Source of the DNA: Sulfurimicrobium sp963779055
GTDB lineage: Bacteria > Pseudomonadota > Gammaproteobacteria > Burkholderiales > Sulfuricellaceae
Assembly (NCBI GenBank): GCA_963779055.1
Contig: CAVZWN010000005.1
Location: 434,001 to 498,000 of the forward strand
Direction of reading: 5' to 3'
DNA length: 64,000 bases
The notes beneath the pieces were generated by a model, which worked only from the letters and a program-made list of their open reading frames with translations, searched no databases and was not told where the DNA came from. Below, one piece after another: positions 28,395-36,773 of this stretch (position 1 is the stretch's first letter; each line of letters begins with the position of its first letter). The position numbers and the translations under genes were made by a program.

Positions 28395-28503
28395 GACCCG
28401 CCTTTTTCAGGGTAAAAATTCGAAAGTTTCAAAGCAAGTTCGAAGAATACCCGTTTTTCGGCTCCAAATACCCGTGCTTTAAGCTCGTCCACGTGGATCA
28501 CAG

Positions 28504-28920
28504 TCAGAGTCCACTTTTCTGGATAACAACCTGAGCGAAGTCCTTGAAATCACCTAAGCGATGGGTTGCGATGGCATGAACGATTTGCCAATTGATTGCT
28601 TCATAATTGTGAACCGCGATATTGCGAAAACCTACGGCTTTTTTCATACGTTTAGCCAGTTCCACGCTGATATTGCCATGCGCTGCAAGTACGTCGAAGG
28701 TCTGCCCCATGGTAGCAGGAGGCGGCGTATCAATGCCCGCGATAAGATGTGCGCCAATATCAACACAGAGCTGGATCGCTCGTGTCAAATTGAGTGCCAC
28801 GATGTCTTGCATATCGATATCTTTGGCCAGAGCTTCAGCCGATGAAGGACATTTCTCCTGTATTCTCTGGAGACAACGACGAAGGGATTCCAGTTTTTGT
28901 TCGATCACTTCGCTATCCAT
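28504..28920 (-). CDS. hepT: HepT toxin, HEPN-domain ribonuclease
   Basis: This 138-residue protein is the RNase toxin of a HEPN/MNT (type VII) toxin-antitoxin pair. The HEPN active-site motif R-x4-H-x-Y is seen in FRNIAVHNYEAINW (about residues 98-110). It overlaps the mntA end by 16 bases and would be co-translated. In characterised modules HepT cleaves tRNA and is switched off when MntA adds AMP to the Tyr of this motif; that is family knowledge. The 109-bp gap to the dehydrogenase (28395-28503) holds no gene. Confidence 0.92.
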   Translation of the reverse strand: MDSEVIEQKLESLRRCLQRIQEKCPSSAEALAKDIDMQDIVALNLTRAIQLCVDIGAHLIAGIDTPPPATMGQTFDVLAAHGNISVELAKRMKKAVGFRNIAVHNYEAINWQIVHAIATHRLGDFKDFAQVVIQKSGL

Positions 28921-29300
28921 TCACTCCGCCTTTCATTCAGAATGCGCCGGTAGTAGGGCATGAAATCCGCTTCAGCGAACACATGCCGCATGATGAGTTC
29001 AGCATAAAGATTGTCTTCACCCCGCAGGCGCTTGCCGTGCTTGAGAACCTGGCCGAGCAGGGGTTCGCCAATAATCTGAAGATCAACCAGATCGACGGGG
29101 CGGCCCGTACATTCCGCCAGTTCCGCCATTAACGTCATTTTTGCGTTTATCTCAAGAGGCTGGCCAGTATCGATTGCCAGATCGATATCGCTGTCATAAT
29201 GCCCCTGGCCCGTAGCCAACGAACCAAAAAGAATAGCCGTTCTAATCTCAGGATGAGATGCCAGCGCGCTCAGAATCAGAGTTTCGGTGGCTTTAGTCAT
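28905..29300 (-). CDS. mntA: MntA antitoxin, minimal nucleotidyltransferase
   Basis: This 131-residue protein has the nucleotidyltransferase signature LFGSLATGQGHYDSDIDLAI (about residues 24-43) with the metal-binding Asp pair, then TGRPVDLVDLQ and ADFMPYYRRILNER. It should AMPylate and inactivate HepT. It is intact, unlike the closely similar copy at 24043-24426. The antitoxin gene comes first in the operon. Confidence 0.92.
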   Translation of the reverse strand: MTKATETLILSALASHPEIRTAILFGSLATGQGHYDSDIDLAIDTGQPLEINAKMTLMAELAECTGRPVDLVDLQIIGEPLLGQVLKHGKRLRGEDNLYAELIMRHVFAEADFMPYYRRILNERRSEWIAK

Positions 29301-29368
29301 TTGTCTGTAGCTGTGAAAGAGGCTTGAAGAATACCTGATTTGAGGTTTTGATTGCCAGCGTTTTGGGT

Positions 29369-30262
29369 TTACCCGCGCGGATGATGTACGGCATGCAGTT
29401 TTTTCAAACGCTCCCGCGCCACATGAGTATAAATCTGTGTAGTGGAAATATCAGAATGCCCCAGCAGCATCTGCACCACTCTCAGATCGGCGCCATGGTT
29501 GAGCAAGTGGGTTGCAAAGGCATGACGCAGGGTATGCGGCGAAAGGGTGCAGGCCAAACCCGCCTGAGCGGCATAGCGCTTGATGAGGTGCCAGAATGCC
29601 TGGCGCGTCATGGCGCCTCCGCGCTGCGTTACGAAAACCGCAGCGCAAGGCTTCCCTGCCAGCAAGCCGGCGCGTGCCTCAGCCAGATAGCGCTGCAGCC
29701 AGTCCAAAGCTTCAGCACCCAACGGCACCAGGCGTTCCTTGGAGCCCTTCCCCATCACCCGCACCACGCCCATCTCCAGACTCAAGCCCTGCAGCGGCAA
29801 AGCCACCAGTTCCGAAACACGCAATCCGGTAGCATAGAGTGTTTCCAGCATCGCCCGGTCGCGCAGTCCAAGCGATTGAGTAATATCTGGCGCATTCAGC
29901 AGCACCTCCACATCCGCTTCGCTCAGGGATTTTGGCAGCGCGCGCGGCAATTTTGGCATTTCAATCTGTAAAGTGGGGTCTATCTGAATCTTCCCCTGAC
30001 GCAACTGGTAGCGGTAAAAACGGCGCAGGCTGGACAGCATGCGGCTACTCGTCGTTGCTTTCATGTGAACTGCGAACTGATGCGAAAGGTAGGTGAGCAG
30101 ATCGGACTGGCCCGCTTCGAGCAGGCTCAGATGGCGCTCTCGTGCCAGCCAGGCCGAAAACTGGCTGAGGTCACGCCGGTAGCTTTCCAGCGTGTTGCGT
30201 GACAGGCCTTCTTCTAGCCACAGCGCATCGCAAAACTCATCCAGCAGGTCAGAATTGGACAT
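29369..30262 (-). CDS. xerD: Tyrosine recombinase XerD
   Basis: This 297-residue recombinase resolves chromosome dimers at dif together with XerC and FtsK. It has an N-terminal SAM-like core-binding domain (LLDEFCDALWLEEGLSRNTL) and a catalytic domain with the Arg in LYATGLRVSELVALPL, HTLRHAFATHLL (His/Arg), the His of LGHSDISTTQIYTHV and the Tyr nucleophile in the same block. Length and motifs fit XerD/XerC rather than a phage integrase, and the host-gene context supports a core role. It overlaps ogt by 14 bases. Confidence 0.93.
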   Translation of the reverse strand: MSNSDLLDEFCDALWLEEGLSRNTLESYRRDLSQFSAWLARERHLSLLEAGQSDLLTYLSHQFAVHMKATTSSRMLSSLRRFYRYQLRQGKIQIDPTLQIEMPKLPRALPKSLSEADVEVLLNAPDITQSLGLRDRAMLETLYATGLRVSELVALPLQGLSLEMGVVRVMGKGSKERLVPLGAEALDWLQRYLAEARAGLLAGKPCAAVFVTQRGGAMTRQAFWHLIKRYAAQAGLACTLSPHTLRHAFATHLLNHGADLRVVQMLLGHSDISTTQIYTHVARERLKKLHAVHHPRG

Positions 30263-30758
30263 GCTCGTGCTCCAGCAGCCAGCGTTTGATCTGCAACGGG
30301 CTGCCGGCTGCGTGATTCATGAAGCCGCCCAGGCCCGCCCTGGCCAGCACGCGATGGCAGGGAATGATCACCGGTATAGGATTGGTACCGCAAGCCTGCC
30401 CAACGGCACGTGGTGCAGTACCAAGCAGTTTGGCCAGCGAGCCGTAACTTACGGCCTGGCCTGAGGGGATTTCCAGTAGCGCCTGCCATACCCTTCGCTG
30501 ATAGGGTGTGCCATTTGCTCGAAGCGGAAGATCGAAGCAGAAACATGGATCGGCAACATAAGCCTGTAACTGGGTGCAAACTTCCTGTGCCAAAGCGTTT
30601 TGTGCCAACAGGGGCGTCGTTTCAGGAGGCAAAAAATCGATTCCCGTCAGGTATTCGCCCTCTGTAACGATGCCCAGCACGCCAAAAGGCATGACCAGTC
30701 GTGCGTGGAAGTTCTTCAAAGCTGCATACCCTGGTTCCGTGCGGACCGTGACAATCAT
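30249..30758 (-). CDS. ogt: Methylated-DNA--protein-cysteine methyltransferase
   Basis: This 169-residue suicide enzyme repairs O6-methylguanine by taking the methyl group onto its own Cys. The active site is IIPCHRVLA (about residue 140), preceded by NPIPV, with the DNA-binding helix PSGQAVSYGSLAKLLGTAPRAVGQA. No Ada-type regulatory domain is present. It sits just upstream of xerD in one transcript. An internal ATG (MPFGVLGIV) could also be the start. Confidence 0.93.
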   Translation of the reverse strand: MIVTVRTEPGYAALKNFHARLVMPFGVLGIVTEGEYLTGIDFLPPETTPLLAQNALAQEVCTQLQAYVADPCFCFDLPLRANGTPYQRRVWQALLEIPSGQAVSYGSLAKLLGTAPRAVGQACGTNPIPVIIPCHRVLARAGLGGFMNHAAGSPLQIKRWLLEHEHVQF

Positions 30759-30789
30759 GGCAAATCAACCAATTCACCATGAATGCCCC

Positions 30790-30910
30790 CGCCCTGCAAC
30801 CCCTCCCAACCCCCCCTTGTCAGGGGAGGAGCCAACCTGCCTCCTCCCTGAAACTGGTCAGGCAGGCAATCCGCGCAGCGGATGCTCGCACAAGGGGGGA
30901 ATGAGGGGGA
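30790..30910. repeat. Intergenic GC-rich repeat element, copy 1
   Basis: The 366-bp gap between ogt and rplS (30759-31124) contains this element. Its core (GCAACCCCTCCCAACC, then CCCCTTGTCAGGGGAGGAG, around 30795-30831) recurs near 55736-55773. It has inverted arms and resembles C-rich, G-rich intergenic repeats scattered in many proteobacterial genomes. An ORF across it on the minus strand looks spurious. The rest of the gap holds only the rplS-operon terminator. Confidence 0.75.
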
Positions 30911-31024
30911 TTGAACGGCATGGGCGATACTGGCTTGCTGCGTACGCTTCACGTCAAGAACGTGTTGATTTAATGGCATTGCGCTCACAACGATAGAGCG
31001 AGAGAACGTTGAAACAGAAGGGCG

Positions 31025-31045
31025 AAAAAAAAGGCGCATTGCGCC
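31025..31045 (-). terminator. Rho-independent terminator of the rpsP-rimM-trmD-rplS operon
   Basis: On the minus strand GGCGC-AAT-GCGCC (31033-31045) is followed by eight T (31025-31032). It lies 80 bases beyond the rplS stop. The stem is only five base pairs but GC-only and the T run is long. Confidence 0.8.
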
Positions 31046-31124
31046 ATTTTAATGTATCCAGACAGATTGTGTAATTTCCCCGCCACCCGGAGCAAGCCGG
31101 GCAGCGGGAATACTGCGCTGCCGC

Positions 31125-31487
31125 TTACTTGCGGTTAGGCAGTTTTTCCTTGATACGTGCAGACTTGCCGGAACGGTCACGCAGGTAGTACAGCTTGGCG
31201 CGACGTACATCGCCGCGACGCTTCACTTCGATACTTGCCACCAGCGGAGAGTAGGTCTGGAAAGTCCGCTCCACGCCTTCGCCGGAAGAGATCTTGCGCA
31301 CGATGAAGGAAGAGTTCAGGCCACGGTTACGCTTGCCGATCACCACGCCTTCATAGGCCTGCAGACGCTCGCGAGTACCTTCCTTCACTTTGACCTGCAC
31401 CACGATGGTGTCGCCGGGGGCGAAGCTGGGAATAGTTTTACCCAGACGGGCAATTTCTTCCTGTTCCAGTTGTTCGATGATATTCAT
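31125..31487 (-). CDS. rplS: 50S ribosomal protein L19
   Basis: This 120-residue protein of the 50S subunit lies at the 30S-50S interface. Recognisable blocks are FAPGDTIVVQVKVKEG, RLQAYEGVVIGKRNRGLNSS and VERTFQTYSPLVASIEV, with LYYLRDRSGKSARI at the end. It is the last gene of the conserved rpsP-rimM-trmD-rplS operon, 12 bases after trmD. Confidence 0.98.
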   Translation of the reverse strand: MNIIEQLEQEEIARLGKTIPSFAPGDTIVVQVKVKEGTRERLQAYEGVVIGKRNRGLNSSFIVRKISSGEGVERTFQTYSPLVASIEVKRRGDVRRAKLYYLRDRSGKSARIKEKLPNRK

Positions 31488-31499
31488 GCTTCTTTCCTT

Positions 31500-32267
31500 T
31501 TATTTTGCGGCGTCTTGTTCCTGCTGATACTCAGTCAGCAGCCGAGACTCCTCTTTAGTCAACTGGCGTTTTGCCAGCAAATCCGGACGGCGTTGCCAGG
31601 TGCGTCCAAGCGCCTGTTTCAGCCGCCACTTCTGTATCAGGGCGTGGTTCCCGGACATCAAAACTTCCGGGACACGCTCGCCCTGATAAACCTCGGGCCG
31701 GGTGTAGTGCGGAAAATCCAGCAGGCCATTCACGAAGGAATCCTGCTCGGCCGATTCCGCATCGCCCAGCACCCCCGGCAATTGCCGGATAATACTATCC
31801 ATCAGCACCATGGCCGGGAGCTCACCCCCCGAAAGCACATAGTCGCCGATGGAAATTTCTTCATCCACCTGCCGCTGCAAGAGGCGTTCATCCACCCCTT
31901 CGTAACGCCCGGCGAGTAAAATCAGTCCGCCAGTACCCACCAGATCCATCACCAGCGCATGATCCAGCAGCTTCCCCTGCGGCGAGAGGTAAACCACACG
32001 GGTTTTCTCTGCGCCCGCTTCGCTCTGCGCCTGCCGCGCTGCGGTGATGGCCTGTTCCAGCGGCTCTGCCAGCATCACCATGCCGGGACCGCCGCCGTAT
32101 GGCCGGTCATCTACAGTACGATAATTGTTGCTTGTGAAATCCCGCGGATTCCACAAGCGTAACTGGTAACTCGACTGCTCCTGTGCCCGCCGTGTAATGC
32201 CGCTTGCGGTAACAGCTTCGAACATCGGTGGAAACAGGGTGACAACATCGAACTGGTAAGGCCTCAC
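31500..32267 (-). CDS. trmD: tRNA (guanine-N1)-methyltransferase TrmD
   Basis: TrmD methylates G37 of tRNAs using SAM, which prevents +1 frameshifts. This 255-residue protein carries the knotted SPOUT fold motifs: DVVTLFPPMFEAVTASGI at the start, DRPYGGGPGMVM, LLAGRYEGVDERL and ISIGDYVLSGGELPAMVLMD. I chose GTG at 32267 because it overlaps the rimM stop as GTGA; a TTG one codon upstream is the only alternative. Confidence 0.97.
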   Translation of the reverse strand: MRPYQFDVVTLFPPMFEAVTASGITRRAQEQSSYQLRLWNPRDFTSNNYRTVDDRPYGGGPGMVMLAEPLEQAITAARQAQSEAGAEKTRVVYLSPQGKLLDHALVMDLVGTGGLILLAGRYEGVDERLLQRQVDEEISIGDYVLSGGELPAMVLMDSIIRQLPGVLGDAESAEQDSFVNGLLDFPHYTRPEVYQGERVPEVLMSGNHALIQKWRLKQALGRTWQRRPDLLAKRQLTKEESRLLTEYQQEQDAAK

Positions 32268-32776
32268 CAATCCAGACTCCAGTCCACACGGATCGTACCG
32301 GAGGCCAGGTCCACTTCCTGTATCACATGAGGCACGAAAGGAATCAGCCTCTCCTGCTCTCCCTGCTGCACCACCAGCACGTCATTGGCGCCGGTTTCCA
32401 GCAGTTCGCTCACCTTGCCCAGAGCCTGCTGCTCGGTGTTAAGCACGCTCAGTCCGATCAGGTCAGACCAGTAATATTCGTTCTCTGCCGGTTCTGGTAG
32501 CGCATCGCGAGGCACTGCAATTTCACTGCCACGTAATGCAGCTGCAACATCACGGTCATCGCAGCCTTCCAGATGCACTACCAGCGATTTGCTGTGCACC
32601 TCGGAATCCTGAACTTTGACTTCGCGCCACTGGCCGTTTTTGCCCAGCCACCATGTCGGGTAGTCGAGCAGGCTGTCACTGTATTCGGTGTGAGCGTAAA
32701 TCTTGACCCAGCCACGCACTCCGAACGGAACACCAATGTGCCCCATGACTACCAGGTTATCAGGCTGCTGCGGCAC
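32264..32776 (-). CDS. rimM: Ribosome maturation factor RimM
   Basis: This 170-residue protein helps assemble the 30S head by binding S19. It has the N-terminal RimM barrel (VVMGHIGVPFGVRGWVKI) and a C-terminal PRC barrel (VLNTEQQALGKVSELLETG, RLIPFVPHVIQEVDL). It lies between rpsP and trmD in the standard order, overlapping trmD by four bases. Confidence 0.97.
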   Translation of the reverse strand: MPQQPDNLVVMGHIGVPFGVRGWVKIYAHTEYSDSLLDYPTWWLGKNGQWREVKVQDSEVHSKSLVVHLEGCDDRDVAAALRGSEIAVPRDALPEPAENEYYWSDLIGLSVLNTEQQALGKVSELLETGANDVLVVQQGEQERLIPFVPHVIQEVDLASGTIRVDWSLDW

Positions 32777-32785
32777 CTAAGGTTT

Positions 32786-33037
32786 TTAGGCTGCGGCGGC
32801 GCCTGCGCGCTTGACCAGCTTTGCCACGGCATCGCTCAACTGCGCGCCCTGGCTTTGCCAGTAGGCCACACGTTCAGAATTGATGCGCATTGCTTCCTGG
32901 CCTTCTGGCGCTACGGGGTTGAAGAAACCCACGCGCTCGATGAAACGGCCGTCGCGACGCTCGCGCGAATCAGCCACTACCAGATTATAGAATGGGCGCT
33001 TTTTGGCGCCGCCACGGGCGAGTCGAATAATAACCAT
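32786..33037 (-). CDS. rpsP: 30S ribosomal protein S16
   Basis: This 83-residue small-subunit protein matches S16 from end to end: MVIIRLARGGAKKRPFYNLV, RDGRFIERVGFFNPVA, and WQSQGAQLSDAVAKL. It is the first gene of the operon with rimM nine bases downstream. Confidence 0.98.
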   Translation of the reverse strand: MVIIRLARGGAKKRPFYNLVVADSRERRDGRFIERVGFFNPVAPEGQEAMRINSERVAYWQSQGAQLSDAVAKLVKRAGAAAA

Positions 33038-33109
33038 AGTTTCCAGCCTGCTTAAATTCTTGAAAAAGAGCGCGATTTTACGACATTACGACCAAAGATT
33101 GCAAGGGCG

Positions 33110-34462
33110 TTATCGCATTCCAGGCAGCATGCCTTTCATTCCGCGCATCATTTTCGCCATTCCGCCGCCCTTGGAGAACATTTTCATCATTTTCTGGGTT
33201 TGCTCGAACTGGCTTAACAGACGATTCACGTCCTGCACCTGAACACCCGCCCCCGCTGCGATGCGCCGCTTGCGTGCAGCCTTGATCAACTCTGGCTTGC
33301 GGCGTTCCTGCGGGGTCATGGAATTGATGATGCCTTCCAGACGATTGACCATTTTGTCGCCAGCCTGCGCATCGCCCGCCATCTGCCCCATCTGGCCGGG
33401 AAGCTTGTCCATCATGGCGGCCATGCCACCCATTTTTTTCATCTGCTGCATCTGCTGCTTGAAGTCTTCGAGATCGAAGCTCTTGCCGGACTTCAGCTTC
33501 TTTGCCAGCTTCTGCGCCTCTTCCTGGTCCACGCCGCGCTGCGCATCCTCGATCAGTGACAGCACGTCACCCATGCCCAGCACGCGGGAAGCCATACGGT
33601 CGGGATAGAAAGCTTCGAGTCCTCCCGATTTTTCGCCTACGCCGACAAATTTGATCGGCTTTCCAGTCACATGGCGCACTGAAAGCGCCGCACCGCCCCG
33701 CGCATCGCCATCCAGCTTGGTCAGAATCACGCCGGTGAGCGGTAGCGCTTCGCTGAAGGCGCGAGCAGTGTTCACCGCATCCTGACCCTGCATGGCGTCG
33801 ACCACGAACAAGGTTTCCACCGGATCAAGCGCCGTGTGCAGACGTTTGATCTCGTCCATCATAGCTTCATCGATCGCCAGACGACCGGCCGTATCGACAA
33901 TCACGACATCATGAAAATGCCTGCGCGCGAAATCCACCGCAGCAAGGGCGATCTGCTCAGGCTGCTGCCCGATGTCAGAGGGAAAGAAATCCGTCTCAAG
34001 TTGCTGCGCCAGCGTTTTTAATTGCTCGATCGCAGCAGGGCGGTAAACGTCGCAACTGGTCAGCAGGACCTTCTTCTTCATCTGCTCGCGCAGAAATTTC
34101 GCCAGCTTGCCCGCGGTGGTGGTTTTACCCGCACCCTGCAATCCTGCCAGCAGGATAATGGCAGGGGGACGCGCTGCCAGATCGAGGGTGGCATTGTGCT
34201 CGCCCATGAGGCGAACCAGCTCTTCATACACCACCTGCACGACTGCCTGCCCCGGCGTAAGGCTGGATAACACTTCCTGGCCGAGTGCGCGCTCCCTGAC
34301 CTGAGTAATGAAATCTTTCACAACCGGCAGCGCCACATCTGCCTCCAGCAATGCCATGCGAACCTCGCGCAGAGCGTCCTGGATATTGGACTCAGTCAGG
34401 CGCGCCTGACCACGCAGATTTTTGATGACGCCCGAAAGACGCTGAGAAAGATTGTCAAACAT
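33110..34462 (-). CDS. ffh: Signal recognition particle GTPase Ffh
   Basis: Ffh binds signal sequences of nascent membrane proteins together with 4.5S RNA and docks to FtsY. This 450-residue protein has the N domain, the G domain (LAGLQGAGKTTTAGKLA, VDTAGRLAIDEAMMDE, TKLDGDARGGAAL) and the Met-rich M domain with QQMQQMKKMGGMAAMM. The C-terminal tail also ends Met-rich (GMAKMMRGMKGMLPGM). Same strand as the rpsP operon and 72 bases upstream; divergent from the next gene. Confidence 0.98.
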   Translation of the reverse strand: MFDNLSQRLSGVIKNLRGQARLTESNIQDALREVRMALLEADVALPVVKDFITQVRERALGQEVLSSLTPGQAVVQVVYEELVRLMGEHNATLDLAARPPAIILLAGLQGAGKTTTAGKLAKFLREQMKKKVLLTSCDVYRPAAIEQLKTLAQQLETDFFPSDIGQQPEQIALAAVDFARRHFHDVVIVDTAGRLAIDEAMMDEIKRLHTALDPVETLFVVDAMQGQDAVNTARAFSEALPLTGVILTKLDGDARGGAALSVRHVTGKPIKFVGVGEKSGGLEAFYPDRMASRVLGMGDVLSLIEDAQRGVDQEEAQKLAKKLKSGKSFDLEDFKQQMQQMKKMGGMAAMMDKLPGQMGQMAGDAQAGDKMVNRLEGIINSMTPQERRKPELIKAARKRRIAAGAGVQVQDVNRLLSQFEQTQKMMKMFSKGGGMAKMMRGMKGMLPGMR

Positions 34463-34539
34463 TTTAATTCCTGAAGCTCATCGTGTTGCCGATGGAAGCG
34501 GTTGGTGTAGAATCGGAAAATCGAATTTTATCCTAAACC

Positions 34540-35355
34540 ATGCCGGATTTATTACCTCTTTTCCTGACCGCACTTCTCTATGCCGGGCTCGGCGCCTATT
34601 TCTGGCGTGCGGTCTGGCTAGGAAAAAACGTTGTCACAGCAGCCCAGGCCTGGGAAAAGCCTGCCATTCTCCTGCCGTTGCTGCTTCACCTGTGGCTGTT
34701 GCTACAGCTCATCTTTGCACCGGACGGAATCAAGCTTGGCGTCGGGCACGCCATCTCGGCCATCGCCTGGCTTACGGTACTGGTGTACTGGCTGAGCAGT
34801 CTGGGCAACAATTTGAGGTGCCTGCAGGGATTTGTTCTTCCCTTCGCCGCACTCAGCCTGGCCGCTCCCTTTCTCTTTCCGGCCACCCATACCCAGCCGC
34901 ATACCGAAGAAATGTTGTTCAAGGTGCATTTGTTTATTGCCACTCTTGCCTACAGCCTGTTCACCATCGCCGCCATGCATGCGCTCCTGATGGCAATCGC
35001 CGAGCGGCGCCTCCATTCAAGACCGCTTTCGACCCTGCTGCAAGGACTTCCTCCGCTCCTCACCATGGAGCACCTGCTATTCCGCATCCTGTGGGCAGGT
35101 TTCATCCTGCTCACGCTGACCCTTGCGAGCGGCATGCTATTTTCTGAAGAACTGTTTGGCAAGGCGCTGCAACTCAGCCACAAAACCGTGTTCGCACTGG
35201 TCTCATGGGGAATCTATGCTGCTCTGCTGGGCGGGCGCCTGCGCTATGGCTGGCGCGGGCGCATGGCCGTAGGCTGGACCCTGAGCGGCTTCATGGTACT
35301 GCTACTGGCTTATATCGGCAGCAAATTCGTACTCGAAATCGTTCTTGGCCGCTGA
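34540..35355 (+). CDS. CcsA/YpjD-like cytochrome c assembly membrane protein
   Basis: This 271-residue polytopic inner-membrane protein (about eight helices) belongs to the cytochrome-c-assembly CcsA/CcmC-like superfamily. Conserved His positions are in FKVHLFIATLAYSLFTIAAMHALL and LQLSHKTVFALVSWG. Relatives are often found beside ffh in beta- and gammaproteobacteria, where their exact role is not settled. Cytochrome maturation or membrane-protein assembly are possible. It is divergent from ffh with a 77-bp gap holding both promoters. Confidence 0.8.
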   Translation: MPDLLPLFLTALLYAGLGAYFWRAVWLGKNVVTAAQAWEKPAILLPLLLHLWLLLQLIFAPDGIKLGVGHAISAIAWLTVLVYWLSSLGNNLRCLQGFVLPFAALSLAAPFLFPATHTQPHTEEMLFKVHLFIATLAYSLFTIAAMHALLMAIAERRLHSRPLSTLLQGLPPLLTMEHLLFRILWAGFILLTLTLASGMLFSEELFGKALQLSHKTVFALVSWGIYAALLGGRLRYGWRGRMAVGWTLSGFMVLLLAYIGSKFVLEIVLGR

Positions 35356-35417
35356 AAGAATTGATGCTTAAAGCCTCAATACAGCGCCTGTTTTTTATCG
35401 CATAAGGATTCCGTCCC

Positions 35418-36695
35418 TTGGGCGACACCCCCACCAGCGTTCTGCTCGGCGCACTCGTCGCGCTACTGATTCTTTCGGGATTTTTTTCCATCTCCGAAAC
35501 CAGCATGATGGCGCTTAACCGCTACCGCCTCAAACATCTCGCCCAGTCCGGCCACCGTGGCGCCAGACTCACCACGCAATTGCTGGCCAGGACAGACAAA
35601 CTGCTTGGTGTAATCCTGCTGGGCAACAATCTGGTCAACGCCGCAGCAGCGACACTGGTTACCCTTATCACCGTCCGCCTGCTTGGTGAAGGAGAACTTG
35701 CCCTGACCGTAGGCACCCTGGCGGTGACTTTTGCAATTCTGGTATTCAGCGAAATCACACCAAAAGTCATGGGGGCAGCCTACCCGGAGCGAATCGCCCT
35801 GCCTTTGAGTTTCGTGCTGACCCCCCTGCTGAAAATCTTTTACCCCATCATCTGGTTCGTCAACCTCTTCGTTCAGGGACTATTGTGGATTTTGCGTCTT
35901 AATCCGGGATCAGCAACCGCCAGCACCCTGAGCCAGGAGGAATTGCGCACACTGGTGCTGGAAGCCGGGCATTACATCCCGAAAAAACACCAGAGCATCC
36001 TGATCAACCTGTTCGAGCTGGAAAACATCACCGTGGATGACGTCATGACACCGCGCAACCAGATCGAAGCCATCGACATCGACGCACCAGCGGAAGAAAT
36101 ACGCCACCAGCTTTCCACCAGCCACCACACTCGCATCCCGGTATATCAGGGGCAACTGGACAATATCATCGGCCTGGTCCATGCACGTAAAGTCCTGCAT
36201 CAAACCCAGATTGGAGAGCTTGACGCAGAGGCTCTGCGCGACATCATGCGCGAACCTTACTTCATTCCCGCCAGCACCGCCCTGTTTACCCAATTGCAAC
36301 ACTTCCAGGAAAACCAGCGCCGCATAGGAATGGTGGTAGATGAATACGGCGAATTGCTCGGACTGGTCAGCCTGGAGGATATTCTGGAAGAAATTGTGGG
36401 TGAATTCACTACTCACGCCCCGGCCCAAGGCGGCGCCTATCGCCGCCAGGAAGACGGTGGCTGGATGGTAGACGGGAGCAGCCTGTTACGCGACCTGAAC
36501 CGGAAACTCGGGCTGCAATTTCCGCTGGATGGCCCAAAAACCCTGAACGGCCTGATTCTGGAGCATCTCGAAGACATCCCCGAGGCAGGCATCAGCCTGA
36601 AAATCAACGGGGTAGCCCTGGAGATCATGCAAACCCAGGACCGTTCGGTAAAAAGCGTCCGGATATTCCCCCCCGTGGCCGCAGACGAGCAATAG
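35418..36695 (+). CDS. CNNM/CorC-type membrane protein with CBS domains
   Basis: This 425-residue protein has an N-terminal CNNM domain (SGFFSISETSMMALNRYRLKH plus three or four helices), a pair of CBS domains (VDDVMTPRNQIEAIDID, FQENQRRIGMVVDEYGELLG) and a C-terminal CorC/HlyC domain (GGWMVDGSSLLRDLNRKLG). Relatives such as YfjD/CorB are linked to magnesium or cobalt transport. The start is TTG at 35418 with an AAGGA site ten bases upstream. It lies just upstream of pilB without evident functional link. Confidence 0.88.
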   Translation: MGDTPTSVLLGALVALLILSGFFSISETSMMALNRYRLKHLAQSGHRGARLTTQLLARTDKLLGVILLGNNLVNAAAATLVTLITVRLLGEGELALTVGTLAVTFAILVFSEITPKVMGAAYPERIALPLSFVLTPLLKIFYPIIWFVNLFVQGLLWILRLNPGSATASTLSQEELRTLVLEAGHYIPKKHQSILINLFELENITVDDVMTPRNQIEAIDIDAPAEEIRHQLSTSHHTRIPVYQGQLDNIIGLVHARKVLHQTQIGELDAEALRDIMREPYFIPASTALFTQLQHFQENQRRIGMVVDEYGELLGLVSLEDILEEIVGEFTTHAPAQGGAYRRQEDGGWMVDGSSLLRDLNRKLGLQFPLDGPKTLNGLILEHLEDIPEAGISLKINGVALEIMQTQDRSVKSVRIFPPVAADEQ

Positions 36696-36773
36696 TGCCT
36701 GCCGCCTTTACAAAAAAACATGCAGGGGGCATCATTTATAAATCATTTCACCTAACGGGGCAGAGAACTTAAG

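Noticed and set aside
30755..31039. 94-codon minus-strand ORF between ogt and rplS
   Set aside because: It runs through the GC-rich repeat element and the operon terminator; the low-complexity peptide (GGRLAPPLTRGGWEG) is typical of repeat read-through.
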